A stretch of DNA of 64,000 nt from Chlorogloeopsis sp038404745 (GCF_038404745.2 NZ_JAYKTT020000044.1:120469-184468); one strand, 5' to 3'. Shown: positions 52,973-62,331, counted from the first letter of the stretch. A program made the numbers and translations. The notes: a model not told the origin generated them from the sequence alone.

Positions 52973-54022
52973 TTAAGCTACCAATTCTAAAGAACGCACT
53001 CGTGGCATTACTTCTTCATGAAAGCGTTTCATCTCCACAGCAAAAGGTTGGAATTGCAGCATAAAAGTATCAATGCCTGTACCAACAAAATCTGCTATTG
53101 TTGCTGCTACAGTATCATAGCTGCCAACTAACCCGGCTGCTGTACCACCGTTACTTCCTACACCAGGATATTTCGCCATATTCTTGAACATTACTACTTC
53201 TGGCTCAACGCCTTTCATCAGTTCAGTTCTATCATCCTGTTTAGCAAGTTCCAGAAGATATTCGTATTCTGTTTGAGCTTCTGCGTCAGTAGATCGGGCA
53301 ATGACAAAAGCTGACATAGCAAACCGTAATGGTTTAGGTTTCGTCCGTTCCCACTTTTTGACATCAGCAATAGTTTCTCGTATGGCTTCCAAAGGACGTC
53401 CATTGAGGAAAAATACATCTGCTGTTTGCATTGCTAGATTTTTTGCAGCATCTGACTCTCCGCCCAAATATATACGGGGATGGGGTTGTGCTATTGGACG
53501 CGGATGCAAACAAAGGTCGTTGATTTGAAAGTAATTACCTTGAAAGTTAATTCGTTCCCCACTCCACAGCGCCTTGACTACCTCAATCCACTCCTGGGAA
53601 TAGCGATAACGCTCATCGTGTGGTAGGAAAGGAATACCAGATTTTTGCAATTCCGGCATAAACCAAGCACTAACAAGGTTAATTGCGAATCGTCCGCTGC
53701 TAATGGCATCAATATTTAATGCCATCTTTGCCAAAACTACTGGATGAAATAACAAAGGCTTAACTGCGGCGATGATTTCAATAGAATCAGTTGCTTCCGC
53801 AAGCGCTGCTGCGGTTGTCCAAGTCTCTAGCTGATCTAATTCTTGATTCCTCGGATTGATAATGTGTTCGGCGATGAGAGTAGTAGTAAACCCAGATGCT
53901 TCTGCTAGTTGGATAAGTTGCTTTGCCCTTTTGTAAGTGGCATCACGGGGTTCATGGGGGTGGTTCATCGCGCCACAATTACCATAAACTGGAATCCAGA
54001 TCCCGTAGCGTGGCTGAGACAT
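52973..54022 (-). CDS. LLM-class flavin monooxygenase, SfnG (dimethylsulfone)-like
   Basis: A 349-residue luciferase-like protein. AINLVSAWFMPEL lies near residue 130, LPHDERYRYSQEWIEVVKALWSGERINFQGNYFQIND near 148, and HPRIYLGGESDAAKNLAMQTADVFFLNG near 195. The order and motifs are those of SfnG, which oxidises dimethyl sulfone to methanesulfinate. Single-residue activity cannot be judged. It starts in the spacer carrying site H and is followed by a 54-residue gene. The substrate is inferred by family similarity. Confidence 0.83.
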   Translation of the reverse strand: MSQPRYGIWIPVYGNCGAMNHPHEPRDATYKRAKQLIQLAEASGFTTTLIAEHIINPRNQELDQLETWTTAAALAEATDSIEIIAAVKPLLFHPVVLAKMALNIDAISSGRFAINLVSAWFMPELQKSGIPFLPHDERYRYSQEWIEVVKALWSGERINFQGNYFQINDLCLHPRPIAQPHPRIYLGGESDAAKNLAMQTADVFFLNGRPLEAIRETIADVKKWERTKPKPLRFAMSAFVIARSTDAEAQTEYEYLLELAKQDDRTELMKGVEPEVVMFKNMAKYPGVGSNGGTAAGLVGSYDTVAATIADFVGTGIDTFMLQFQPFAVEMKRFHEEVMPRVRSLELVA

Positions 54023-54691
54023 ATCTGTATACCCTCTTTGACTAGAGGCTAATATCTTCTGGAAATTAAAGTTAGTAGGAGTTTGAACACATGATTTACT
54101 ATATCAACAAAATACTATTTATTGATAGATTTACCGTAGTATTAATATATAATAATTCCACAAATAGCTAGCAAAAGCAATGGGTCAGCGAAATAAATCT
54201 AATAACCTGCTCTTTTATCCACAACATGACGTAGAGATTGCCCAGTGCGATCGCGTTGCAAATTATCTAAAGATAGTTCCAGTATGCGTTCTTTCGCTCT
54301 AGGAGAATGGCCAGAACAGTGGGGGTATTTTACAATCCTTAATGTTAGATAACCTAATAATTAGTATTTCATGATATTGTGATTTACAGTAAATCCACCA
54401 TGAGTTTCAGCGTCTAGCAAAAGGTGAATACCTAAGAGGCTGATACCAGTACCTCAAAGCTTTATGGAAAAAGAATTTTATCAATACTGTATCTGAGTAT
54501 TTTTTGGGCGGATGTCGAGGGTTGAAAGTCTAATAAGGTTATCTCAATTAAGTCACTTGCCCCAAAGCCATAGGCTTTTGACCAAGATGTAATACATAAA
54601 TTATGGCTTTACATGAAAAGCCATTAGCCATAAGCAAATCAGCGTACCGACTGTAAGCTTCGCTAACGCACTACGGAAAAGAAAAAAGTAT
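54023..54691. other. Divergent regulatory spacer of the monooxygenase loci
   Basis: About 670 bp between divergent flavin monooxygenase genes. It contains site H, a second half-site-like ATTTACAGTA near 54384, and a HIP1 copy. I see no gene. The length suggests separate promoters for both directions. Confidence 0.45.
54113..54138. promoter_or_regulatory. Dyad site H between divergent monooxygenase genes
   Basis: Left arm TACTATTTAT, spacer TGATAG, right arm ATTTACCGTA. It is one of the best matches. It lies 91 bp before the SfnG-like gene start on the minus strand and about 550 bp before the plus-strand monooxygenase. Confidence 0.58.
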
Positions 54692-56056
54692 ATGAACAAA
54701 ACACGCAAGTTTCGTTTAGGTGCATTCATTCAAGCCACAGGACATCATGTCTGTGCTTGGCTGCACACCGATTCACAAGCAGATGCTGGTCTCAATTTCG
54801 AGCATTACAAAGAAATTACCCAGACCGCCCAACGTGGCTTGTTCGATGCAGTTTTTCTAGCAGATAGCCCAGGAGTTTGGGGCGGTACTCCCGAAAATCA
54901 AATTCGCAATGGTAAGATTGTCCACTTTGAGCCGATTACTCTCTTCAGTGCTTTGTCTTCAGTGACCCAAAATATCGGCTTCATAGCCACTGCCTCGACC
55001 ACCTATGAAGAACCCTACAATTTAGCACGTAAGTTTGCCTCTCTAGATCACTTAAGTAAAGGACGAGCAGGATGGAATGTAGTTACCACAGGCAATGATA
55101 ATGCCGCAGCTAATTTCGGACTTGAGCATCACCCAGAACACAGTCAGCGTTATGAACGTGCTGAAGAATTTGTGGAAGTCGTAAAAGGACTATGGGATAG
55201 CTGGGAAGATGATGCTTTTATCCGTGACAGAGAATCTGGTATCTATTTCGATCCCAAGAAACTGCATACACTCAACCACAAGGGCAAACATTTTTCTGTC
55301 AAAGGGCCTTTGAACGTCGGTCGTCCGCCCCAAGGCTACCCAGTGATTGTACAGGCAGGAGCCTCCGAAGCAGGACGGGACTTGGCAGCACGCACTGCCG
55401 AGGTAATCTTCACTGCTAATCAAACCCTAGCTGATGCACAGGAATTCTATGCTGATGTCAAAGGTAGGTTGGCGAGATATGGACGCTCTCCAGACGATCT
55501 AAAAATCATGCCTGGCGCTTTCCCAATTATTGGCCGTACCGAGTCAGAAGCGCAGGAAAAATACGAATTTCTGCAATCGTTGATTCATCCCGATGTCGCC
55601 TGGGGTATTTTGAAAAACTATTACAAAGGTGTAGATCTGTCTAAATACTCTCTAAATGATTTAGCTCCCGAACTACCCAGTGACACCAACACCAACAAGA
55701 GTCGTCTCAAACTAGTTAGGGATTTGGCTACTCGCAAAACTCTGACACTACGTCAGTTGTATCTTGCTCTAGCTACTGCAAGAGGTCATCGCACCATAAT
55801 TGGTACTCCTGAAAGTATTGCCGATCAATTAGAGGAATGGTTCAACAATGGTGCGGCAGATGGTTTTAATATCATGCCACCAATCTTGCCTACAGGGTTG
55901 GATGACTTTGTCAATCTAGTCGTTCCCATCCTCCAAAAACGCGGACTCTTTCGTACTGAATACGAGGGTAGTACTTTGCGTGAAAACCTGGGGCTGCGTC
56001 GTCCGGGCAATCGTTTTGCTGCTCAACAAGTGGATGAAAAATTGGTTTTGGCGTAA
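54692..56056 (+). CDS. LLM-class flavin monooxygenase, NtaA/DszA/SnaA-like
   Basis: A 454-residue protein matching the longer NtaA/SnaA/DszA/DmoA group. FRLGAFIQATGHHVCAWLH lies near residue 7, FLADSPGVWGGTPENQIRN near 55, RAGWNVVTTGNDNAAANFGL near 126 and PVIVQAGASEAGRDLAARTAEVIFTANQ near 215. Known members oxidise nitrilotriacetate, dimethyl sulfide (DmoA), dibenzothiophene sulfone or pristinamycin precursors with reduced flavin. The gene begins the plus-strand catabolic run. The start uses AAAGAAAAAAG upstream. The substrate is unknown; the sulfur context suggests an organosulfur compound. Confidence 0.86.
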   Translation: MNKTRKFRLGAFIQATGHHVCAWLHTDSQADAGLNFEHYKEITQTAQRGLFDAVFLADSPGVWGGTPENQIRNGKIVHFEPITLFSALSSVTQNIGFIATASTTYEEPYNLARKFASLDHLSKGRAGWNVVTTGNDNAAANFGLEHHPEHSQRYERAEEFVEVVKGLWDSWEDDAFIRDRESGIYFDPKKLHTLNHKGKHFSVKGPLNVGRPPQGYPVIVQAGASEAGRDLAARTAEVIFTANQTLADAQEFYADVKGRLARYGRSPDDLKIMPGAFPIIGRTESEAQEKYEFLQSLIHPDVAWGILKNYYKGVDLSKYSLNDLAPELPSDTNTNKSRLKLVRDLATRKTLTLRQLYLALATARGHRTIIGTPESIADQLEEWFNNGAADGFNIMPPILPTGLDDFVNLVVPILQKRGLFRTEYEGSTLRENLGLRRPGNRFAAQQVDEKLVLA

Positions 56057-56182
56057 ATAAGTTTTTCACAGATGGCTAAACCAAACCTTTTGAAGCGTGC
56101 TTTTTGTAGATCGCCTCCGGTTTAAAGTGTGCCTGATATTCTATATAGCCTCAAAATATTAGCCAAAAATAAGGAAAGAAAC

Positions 56183-57721
56183 ATGACTGAATATAGCCGA
56201 TTGAAGACTTCGCCCTCTGCCGCAATCAAAGCAACCCTTGATTATCCGGTAATTGACACCGATGTTCACACCAATGATTTTACACCCGCTCTTGAGGATT
56301 ACATCGCTGATTACGGTGGATCGAAACTTGTAGACGAATTACGCAAGGCGGAAAACTCTCGACTCAATTCTAAAGTCAATGGTAAAGACTGGTATCAACA
56401 AACACCTGAAGAACGACAATCCTACCGCACAATTAGATCGCCTTGGTGGGCTAGAGTTACCCGTAATACCCTAGATTTAGCAACTTATACTTTGCCGGAA
56501 CTGTTTTATGAGCGTCAGGCGGAGCAAGGTTCAGATTATTCGGTATTATTCCCCAATAACGTCCTTGCACCAGCCGGGGCTAGTCCTGAGAATCGCCAAG
56601 CATTGCAACGCGCTGTCAATCACTATCATGCTGACTTGTATCGCAAATATAGCGATCGCCTGACGGTAGTAGCTGGGATTCCCATGACAACCTCACAAGA
56701 AGCTGTTGAGGAGTTAGAATTTGCTGTAAAAACACTAGGTTTAAAAGTAGCAAATATTCCTGGTGGCGTAAAACGGCCAATTAAGGCGATCGCTGATAAG
56801 TATCCAGCAGATCAATTTCCTGAAATCGCCAAATATGCTTCCTATATTGACTTTTATGGATTAGATAGTGAATACGACTACGATCCATTCTGGGCAAAAG
56901 CCGTGGAATTGGGAGTCCCCATTACTACCCACTACGGTAGTCAAGGTTGGACTGGTCGTTCTTCCATCAGTAACTACATGAACAACCATATTGGTCACTT
57001 TGCCGATGGCTCACAGGCATTTGCTAAAGCATTGTTCTTTGGTGGTGTAACTAAACGTTTTCCACAGTTGCGCGTAGCCATGCTCGAAGGTGGTGCAGAT
57101 TGGGGCGCACACACCTACATTCATTTAGTGGATCGTTTTTCCAAGCGCAATCTGGAAGCACTCCAAAACTACAACCCCGATCTCACCAATGCCGATGAAC
57201 TATTTGAGTTGTTTGAGCGCTACGGTGGCGAAATTACTCAAGGGCATTCCCTCAGCAAAGAAGAACTGACTAAGAGTGTGCTGGGTTCTTCCTTCAGCCG
57301 TCATAGCCGTCAACCAGTTGGTAGCGAACTGGAAGATTTTGCAGCAGCAGGTATTAAAACAATTGAGGACATCCGCGATCGCTGGGTAAACAATTTCTTC
57401 TTTGGTTCCGAGTCCGATGACCGCACTATCGCAGCAGCATTCAACGACAAAGCTAATCCCTTGGGTGTGAAAATCAATGCCATCTATTCTTCGGATGTAG
57501 GTCACTGGGATGTACCCGATCTCACAGTTCCTCTTGCGGAAAGTTGGGATCTCGTTAAAGAAGGCGTGATTTCCGAAGCTGACTTCAAGGCCTATGTATT
57601 TACTAATCCCTACAAATTTTACACTGAAGCTAACCCTAATTTCTTCAAGGGTACGGCGATTGAATCCAAGGTAAGTAACCTCGAATCCCCACAAGTAGAT
57701 AAAAGCTTAGTGGGAGTGTAA
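56183..57721 (+). CDS. Amidohydrolase, ACMSD-like metal-dependent hydrolase/decarboxylase
   Basis: A 512-residue protein from the ATG at 56183, which has AAGGAAAG upstream; a longer frame from 56129 has no good signal. VIDTDVHTNDFTPALEDYI near residue 20 has the family's DxH-type motif, VPITTHYGSQGWTG near 250 a metal His, and RVAMLEGGADWGAHTYIHLVDRF near 295 a His/Asp region. AIYSSDVGHWDVPDL lies near 430, the final Asp. It resembles amidohydrolase-2 members such as aminocarboxymuconate-semialdehyde decarboxylase. It is downstream of the monooxygenase by 126 bp, and its reaction is unknown. Confidence 0.85.
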   Translation: MTEYSRLKTSPSAAIKATLDYPVIDTDVHTNDFTPALEDYIADYGGSKLVDELRKAENSRLNSKVNGKDWYQQTPEERQSYRTIRSPWWARVTRNTLDLATYTLPELFYERQAEQGSDYSVLFPNNVLAPAGASPENRQALQRAVNHYHADLYRKYSDRLTVVAGIPMTTSQEAVEELEFAVKTLGLKVANIPGGVKRPIKAIADKYPADQFPEIAKYASYIDFYGLDSEYDYDPFWAKAVELGVPITTHYGSQGWTGRSSISNYMNNHIGHFADGSQAFAKALFFGGVTKRFPQLRVAMLEGGADWGAHTYIHLVDRFSKRNLEALQNYNPDLTNADELFELFERYGGEITQGHSLSKEELTKSVLGSSFSRHSRQPVGSELEDFAAAGIKTIEDIRDRWVNNFFFGSESDDRTIAAAFNDKANPLGVKINAIYSSDVGHWDVPDLTVPLAESWDLVKEGVISEADFKAYVFTNPYKFYTEANPNFFKGTAIESKVSNLESPQVDKSLVGV

Positions 57722-57826
57722 GACTTTGTTGGATATTAGGCGTGGGGTATGGGGCATAGTTCACAATTCTCTTTGTCTTCCTCATCCCCTTCCTTTCTAG
57801 TCCTCAATCCAAAACGGGAAATCGAT

Positions 57827-59260
57827 ATGACAACAACTGACCCTGATTTCGGCGCTCGTGAGGCACTACGCCTAATTGGCCCCGATCCGGAAAACTGGGT
57901 GAGCGATCGCCCAGGCATCGACCACAACGTCACGATCATAGGTGGTAGCGGCAGCGGTAGTACCTTTGCATTTGCGCTACGGCGTGCCGGGATCGGCCGC
58001 GTGACAGTGATTGACGCCGCCGAGGACGAAGCTCATGCAGGCGTGTGGCTGACACGAGCGCGGATGAAAAAGCTCCGCACACCGAAGAACCTGCCCGGCC
58101 CGGAATTAGGCATCCCAGAATTGTCTTTTCAAGCATGGTACGAAGCGCGGCACGGTGCTGAGGCTTACGCAGCAATCGACCGGATTCCCCGATTGCTGTG
58201 GGCTGAGTACCTTAGCTGGTATCGGCAGTTTCTCGGCATTCCAGTTCGTTACCAGACGAGGTTGGTGCGGATTGAGCCAGCTGAAGGGTTCTTTCGTCTA
58301 CACCTTGAGGTAAATGGTGTTCCGCAGGTGGAGACTACACGTAAGATTATTTTCGCTAACGGTGTCGCTGGTACAGGTGGCCCATACATACCACCAGTAC
58401 TAGCTGACTTACCACGCACGCTGTATGCACATACTGCTGATGCCATCGATTTTGATGTATTGCGCGGTAAAAATGTGGCGGTGATAGGTGCGGCAGCCTC
58501 AGCTTTCGATGCAGCAGGGGTAGCCCTGGAATCGGGAGCGAAGACAGTACACCTGTTCGCACGGCGTTCAGCGCTCGCATCTTTGCCAGTGATTCGGGTG
58601 CGGGGTTATCCTGGTGCTTACTACAACTATCCACAACTGCCTGATGCCGCTCGCTGGTTCCAGGCTTGGCGCTTTCGCCAAGTAGGCTCCACACCACCAC
58701 CCGACGCAATTGAGCGAGCGATCGCCTTTCCCAATTTCCACCTGCACCTGTCTGCACCTTGGAGAACAGCGCAGGAAAAGGGAGGACGTATTGTTGCCCA
58801 GGTGAACGATGATATTTTCGAGTTTGATTTTGCGATCGCAGGTACTGGCTACTTCGTCGATCCAACAAAGCGCCCCGAACTAGCCGACTTTGCCCAGCAC
58901 ATTGCCCTGTGGCGCGATCGCTACGAGCCACCAGCAGATCAACGCGACGACGATCTAGGAACGCACCCTTACCTCGGCAACGCCCACGAATACCTAGAGA
59001 AAGTACCCGGTACTGCGCCCTACCTGAAAGACATTCACGTATTTAACCCTGCTGGTTTTGTCAGTTTCGGACTGCCAATTGGTGATGTACCGAGCATTCG
59101 CCGCGACGTGCCGACAATAGTATCCCGTATCAGCCACAACTTATTTTTTGCTGACTGGGAGCAGCACGAAGCACGCATCACCAGCGACAACATTGCGCCC
59201 GACTTCGATGACTTACTGTACGCAGCCGCAGTGTGGAAGCAGAAAGTACCAGTTGGTTAA
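57827..59260 (+). CDS. GC-rich FAD/NAD(P)-binding oxidoreductase
   Basis: About 477 residues from the ATG at 57827, preceded by GGGAAA. A Rossmann site with unusual sequence NVTIIGGSGSGSTFAFALRRAG lies near residue 36 and a second NAD(P) site VAVIGAAASAFDAAGVAL near 222. FPNFHLHLSAPW and ADFAQHIALWRDRYEPP occur later. It resembles flavin-containing monooxygenase or lysine-N-hydroxylase-type proteins. The gene is visibly more GC-rich than its neighbours (37 of 60 bases in 58021-58080), though it contains HIP1 sites. It sits inside the catabolic run. Confidence 0.84.
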   Translation: MTTTDPDFGAREALRLIGPDPENWVSDRPGIDHNVTIIGGSGSGSTFAFALRRAGIGRVTVIDAAEDEAHAGVWLTRARMKKLRTPKNLPGPELGIPELSFQAWYEARHGAEAYAAIDRIPRLLWAEYLSWYRQFLGIPVRYQTRLVRIEPAEGFFRLHLEVNGVPQVETTRKIIFANGVAGTGGPYIPPVLADLPRTLYAHTADAIDFDVLRGKNVAVIGAAASAFDAAGVALESGAKTVHLFARRSALASLPVIRVRGYPGAYYNYPQLPDAARWFQAWRFRQVGSTPPPDAIERAIAFPNFHLHLSAPWRTAQEKGGRIVAQVNDDIFEFDFAIAGTGYFVDPTKRPELADFAQHIALWRDRYEPPADQRDDDLGTHPYLGNAHEYLEKVPGTAPYLKDIHVFNPAGFVSFGLPIGDVPSIRRDVPTIVSRISHNLFFADWEQHEARITSDNIAPDFDDLLYAAAVWKQKVPVG

Positions 59261-59276
59261 GACGTTTGCTGTACAT

Positions 59277-59299
59277 GGGGATTAGAAAATCTAATCCCC
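59277..59299 (+). terminator. Hairpin between flavoprotein and hydrolase genes
   Basis: A perfect 10-bp stem (59277-59286 with 59290-59299) with a 3-base loop is not followed by a T-run. It may attenuate or process the transcript within the plus-strand run. Confidence 0.45.
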
Positions 59300-59337
59300 G
59301 CTTCCTAAACAAAACACACACTTGAGGAATTATCGCT

Positions 59338-59988
59338 ATGTCTATCGAACGCCGTTCTGGTTTATTGCCTTATTTATTATCCCGCGTCTCTGAAGATACC
59401 AAAAAACCCGCACCCCTCGTGTTGTTTTTGCATGGAGCCCGCGATCGTGGTAATGATTTAAATGTACTGCTGAAATGGGGTCTACCTCGTTTTGTGAATG
59501 AATCAAGTCCCTTACCCTATTTCTTTGCAGCGCCCCAACTTCCTGAAGGACAAACTTGGGTAGAACGTGAAGCAGATGTGATTGCTTTGTTGGATAATCT
59601 GATCGTTTCTCAATCCATCGATCCTGCCCGTGTCATCTTATCAGGATTCAGTTTAGGTACGGCTGGGGCTTGGCACATTGCTGCTTCCCATCCTCGACGC
59701 TTCGCTGGTTTGGTAGCAGTGTCTGGTCGTGTACCGACCTCGTTAGAAGAACCCCAATTAGCAGCACTAAAAGAAATTCCCATTCAGATATTCCAAGGAG
59801 CAAAAGACGAAAAACTGGCTATTGAGGATACACAGCAGATTGTCGATACTTTGCAAGCAGCTGGCGGTACAACAGATTTTACTGTATTACCTGAAGGAGA
59901 TCATTTTATTGCTGATGAAGTTTACACCGATCCGAAATTGCAACAATGGCTGATTTCACAAAGCCGTCGCACTTCTGTAGCCATCTGA
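59338..59988 (+). CDS. Alpha/beta hydrolase, phospholipase/carboxylesterase type
   Basis: A 216-residue cytosolic hydrolase. LVLFLHGARDRGND lies near residue 27 (oxyanion region), the nucleophile elbow GFSLGTAGAW near 100 with Ser, an Asp in GAKDEKLAIEDT near 152 and the His in LPEGDHFIAD near 184. The family includes carboxylesterases and prolyl-oligopeptidase-like hydrolases. It lies 14 bases before the SGNH hydrolase gene. It may cleave an ester or amide produced in the same pathway. Confidence 0.85.
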   Translation: MSIERRSGLLPYLLSRVSEDTKKPAPLVLFLHGARDRGNDLNVLLKWGLPRFVNESSPLPYFFAAPQLPEGQTWVEREADVIALLDNLIVSQSIDPARVILSGFSLGTAGAWHIAASHPRRFAGLVAVSGRVPTSLEEPQLAALKEIPIQIFQGAKDEKLAIEDTQQIVDTLQAAGGTTDFTVLPEGDHFIADEVYTDPKLQQWLISQSRRTSVAI

Positions 59989-60001
59989 AGCAATTTAGCT
60001 A

Positions 60002-60625
60002 ATGTCAGACTCTCGCAAAGAAATTAGAATTTGTTTTATTGGTGAATCGTTTGTCAATGGCACAGGCGATCCTGAGTTTCTCGGTTGGACAGGTAGAGTT
60101 TGCCGTCATGCTGAGTCAAAAGGATATGCAATCACTCACTATAACTTAGGGGTACGGGCTGAGACAAGTCGGTATCTTAAACAACGTTGGCATTCTGAAG
60201 TCTCCTATCGTCTCCCTCCTGAATCCGATGGTCGAGTAGTATTTTCCTTTGGGGTAAACGATTCAGGATGGGCGGGAAAAAATCAAGCAATCGAACTTTC
60301 AGAATCGATCGCAAATGCTCGTAGCATCTTGACTGAAGCAAAACAACTCTATCCTGTGTTGATGATTGGGCCACCGCCTTGTGGTGATGTGGATCAAGAC
60401 AAAAGAAATCAAATTATCGCAAATCTCTCACAGGAATTTGCCTTAGTTTGTCATGAACTAAATGTTCCTTATCTTGACGTGTTTTCCGGTTTGCTGAAGT
60501 CACCGATTTGGCTAACAGAAGCAAAAGCCAATGATGGTGCTCACCCAAAAGCAGATGGTTATGCAGAATTTGCAGCGATCGTACAAAACTGGGAAGGTTG
60601 GTTAAATTGGTTCACGCCTGATTAA
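60002..60625 (+). CDS. SGNH/GDSL-like hydrolase
   Basis: A 207-residue protein. The first block is IGESFVNGTGD near residue 11 (Ser nucleophile, with GES in place of GDS), the third block FSFGVND near 81 (Asn), and the fifth block NDGAHPKADGYAEF near 177 (Asp/His). This is an SGNH esterase-type enzyme without a signal peptide, so cytosolic. It follows the alpha/beta hydrolase by 13 bases and precedes the aldo/keto reductase by 62. The substrate is unknown. Confidence 0.84.
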   Translation: MSDSRKEIRICFIGESFVNGTGDPEFLGWTGRVCRHAESKGYAITHYNLGVRAETSRYLKQRWHSEVSYRLPPESDGRVVFSFGVNDSGWAGKNQAIELSESIANARSILTEAKQLYPVLMIGPPPCGDVDQDKRNQIIANLSQEFALVCHELNVPYLDVFSGLLKSPIWLTEAKANDGAHPKADGYAEFAAIVQNWEGWLNWFTPD

Positions 60626-60687
60626 TCGTTGCGTATACGCATTCTATTTAAAAATTTTACTTTCAATCAATAACAACCAAGATCACC

Positions 60688-61686
60688 ATGACGTTACCAA
60701 CAACTAAACTCGGTAAAACTGGATTGACTGTTTCGCGCCTTGTTCTTGGCACCATGACTTTTGGATTGCAGACAGACGAAGAAACTTCTAGGGTAATTCT
60801 CGACACTGCCGCCGATGCTGGTATCAACTTTCTGGATACAGCTGATGTTTATCCTTTGGGGGGTGGATTAGCTACGGCAGGAAGTACCGAAGAAATCATT
60901 GGACGCTGGCTCAAAGGTAAACGCGAACATTTTATCCTGGCTACCAAAGCTGTAGGTAAAGTTGGCCCTGCACCTTGGGATCAAGGTGCTTCACGCAAAC
61001 ATATTTTGGATGCGATCGATGCTTCCTTAAGACGCTTAGGAACTGACTATATTGACCTTTATCAACTACACTCTGATGATGCCTCAACCCCGCTCGATGA
61101 AACACTAGAAGCATTAGATACAATCGTATGGGCTGGGAAGGTACGTTATATTGGGGTTTCCAACTTCTTAGCATACCGACTCGCTCGTGCCTTGGGTCGT
61201 GCCGATGTTCGCAATTTAACTCGCTTTGTCTCGATTCAGCCACGCTATAGTTTGTTGTTCCGCGAAATTGAGCGAGAACTTTTACCCCTAGCGCAAGAAG
61301 AAGGACTGGGCGTAATTCCCTACAATCCGTTGGCAGGAGGTTTACTGACTGGTAAACACAATTTTGCTCAAGGGCCTACCGACGGAACTCGTTTTACCTT
61401 GGGTGCAGCTGCTAAACTTTATCAAGAACGTTATTGGCACGATCGCGAGTTTAATACTGTTGAGGAGTTACGCACAGTTGCAGATTTGGCAGGATTGTCA
61501 CTTACTACCCTATCATTGGCTTGGGTTTTGGCGAATCCAATTATCACTGCCCCGATTATTGGCGCTAGCCGTCCAGAACAACTTACTGACACTCTTAAAG
61601 CGGTGGAAGTAAAACTTGATGACAATTTAAAACAAAAGCTAGATGATATCACCGTTGAATATCGTAAGGGAGATGCTGTGCGCTAA
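60688..61686 (+). CDS. Aldo/keto reductase
   Basis: A 332-residue, full-length aldo/keto reductase. NFLDTADVYPLGG near residue 47 has Asp and Tyr, LATKAVGKVGP near 87 the Lys, YIDLYQLHSDD near 124 the His. YIGVSNFLAYRLARALGR near 152 and NPIITAPIIGASRPEQL near 278 follow. It probably uses NADPH to reduce or oxidise a carbonyl or aldehyde, for example an aldehyde released by a flavin monooxygenase. The fragment at 25.0-25.3 kb is from a paralogue. Confidence 0.9.
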   Translation: MTLPTTKLGKTGLTVSRLVLGTMTFGLQTDEETSRVILDTAADAGINFLDTADVYPLGGGLATAGSTEEIIGRWLKGKREHFILATKAVGKVGPAPWDQGASRKHILDAIDASLRRLGTDYIDLYQLHSDDASTPLDETLEALDTIVWAGKVRYIGVSNFLAYRLARALGRADVRNLTRFVSIQPRYSLLFREIERELLPLAQEEGLGVIPYNPLAGGLLTGKHNFAQGPTDGTRFTLGAAAKLYQERYWHDREFNTVEELRTVADLAGLSLTTLSLAWVLANPIITAPIIGASRPEQLTDTLKAVEVKLDDNLKQKLDDITVEYRKGDAVR

Positions 61687-61717
61687 GATTGCTAACCCAG
61701 CGATTTTATAGAGCGAT

Positions 61718-62182
61718 ATGCTAAAAATTAGCCAAGCAAAATTGTATCATGCTGAAAACGTTAAAGCTTTTTACAAACAGTGTGATTATGGAGGCGATCT
61801 GAGTGAGGAAGCCTTAATATTCATTGCTCAATTGGAGGAGAGAATTGTTGGTGCAGTACGTTTGTGTCCAAATACTGGGTTCTTTGTGCTTCGGGGGATG
61901 CAGGTATTAGCCCCGTTTCAGCGTCAGGGTGTTGGCACGCAGCTACTTCAAGCCTGTACCGAGCAACTTGTCGAGCGAGTTGGTTACTGTATTCCGTGGC
62001 AGCATTTGAAATCGTTCTATCAACAAGTAGGGTTTCAAGAAGTTTCACCGATTGAGGTTCCAGACTTATTGTATGAGCGATTTAATAACTACACTTCTAG
62101 AGGAATGAATGTCATTCTAATGCGTCGGCGGCCAACCGCACAACAAGCCTATCGTAAATTGATCGCGGCACAGTACGACTGA
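61718..62182 (+). CDS. GNAT-family N-acetyltransferase
   Basis: A 154-residue GNAT protein. It has FYKQCDYGGDLSEEALIFIAQ near residue 18, FFVLRGMQVLAPFQRQGVGTQLLQACTEQLV near 55 (acetyl-CoA loop), and FYQQVGFQEV near 105. The usual Asn/His acceptor-site residues cannot be assigned. It follows the aldo/keto reductase by 31 bases and ends the plus-strand run, after which the sequence enters a short SnoaL-like remnant. Confidence 0.82.
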   Translation: MLKISQAKLYHAENVKAFYKQCDYGGDLSEEALIFIAQLEERIVGAVRLCPNTGFFVLRGMQVLAPFQRQGVGTQLLQACTEQLVERVGYCIPWQHLKSFYQQVGFQEVSPIEVPDLLYERFNNYTSRGMNVILMRRRPTAQQAYRKLIAAQYD

Positions 62183-62331
62183 TGCAACGATCAATGAATT
62201 CAATGAGATTCCTTCTATCCTGAAGCAGTTCAAAGAAAGTCATTGAACACTTTTTGCTGTCATTCGTAAGATGAATCGTAATAATTTATTGATAATAATT
62301 TTTCTTAATCATACTGACATCAACCTAACTC

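Noticed and set aside
58356..58931. 191-codon minus-strand frame inside the flavoprotein gene
   Set aside because: A long antisense frame is expected by chance in a GC-rich gene; the plus strand encodes clear Rossmann motifs.
62183..62331. Possible coding remnant INEFNEIPSILKQF
   Set aside because: Only about 18 codons with no start or family match; too short to support.
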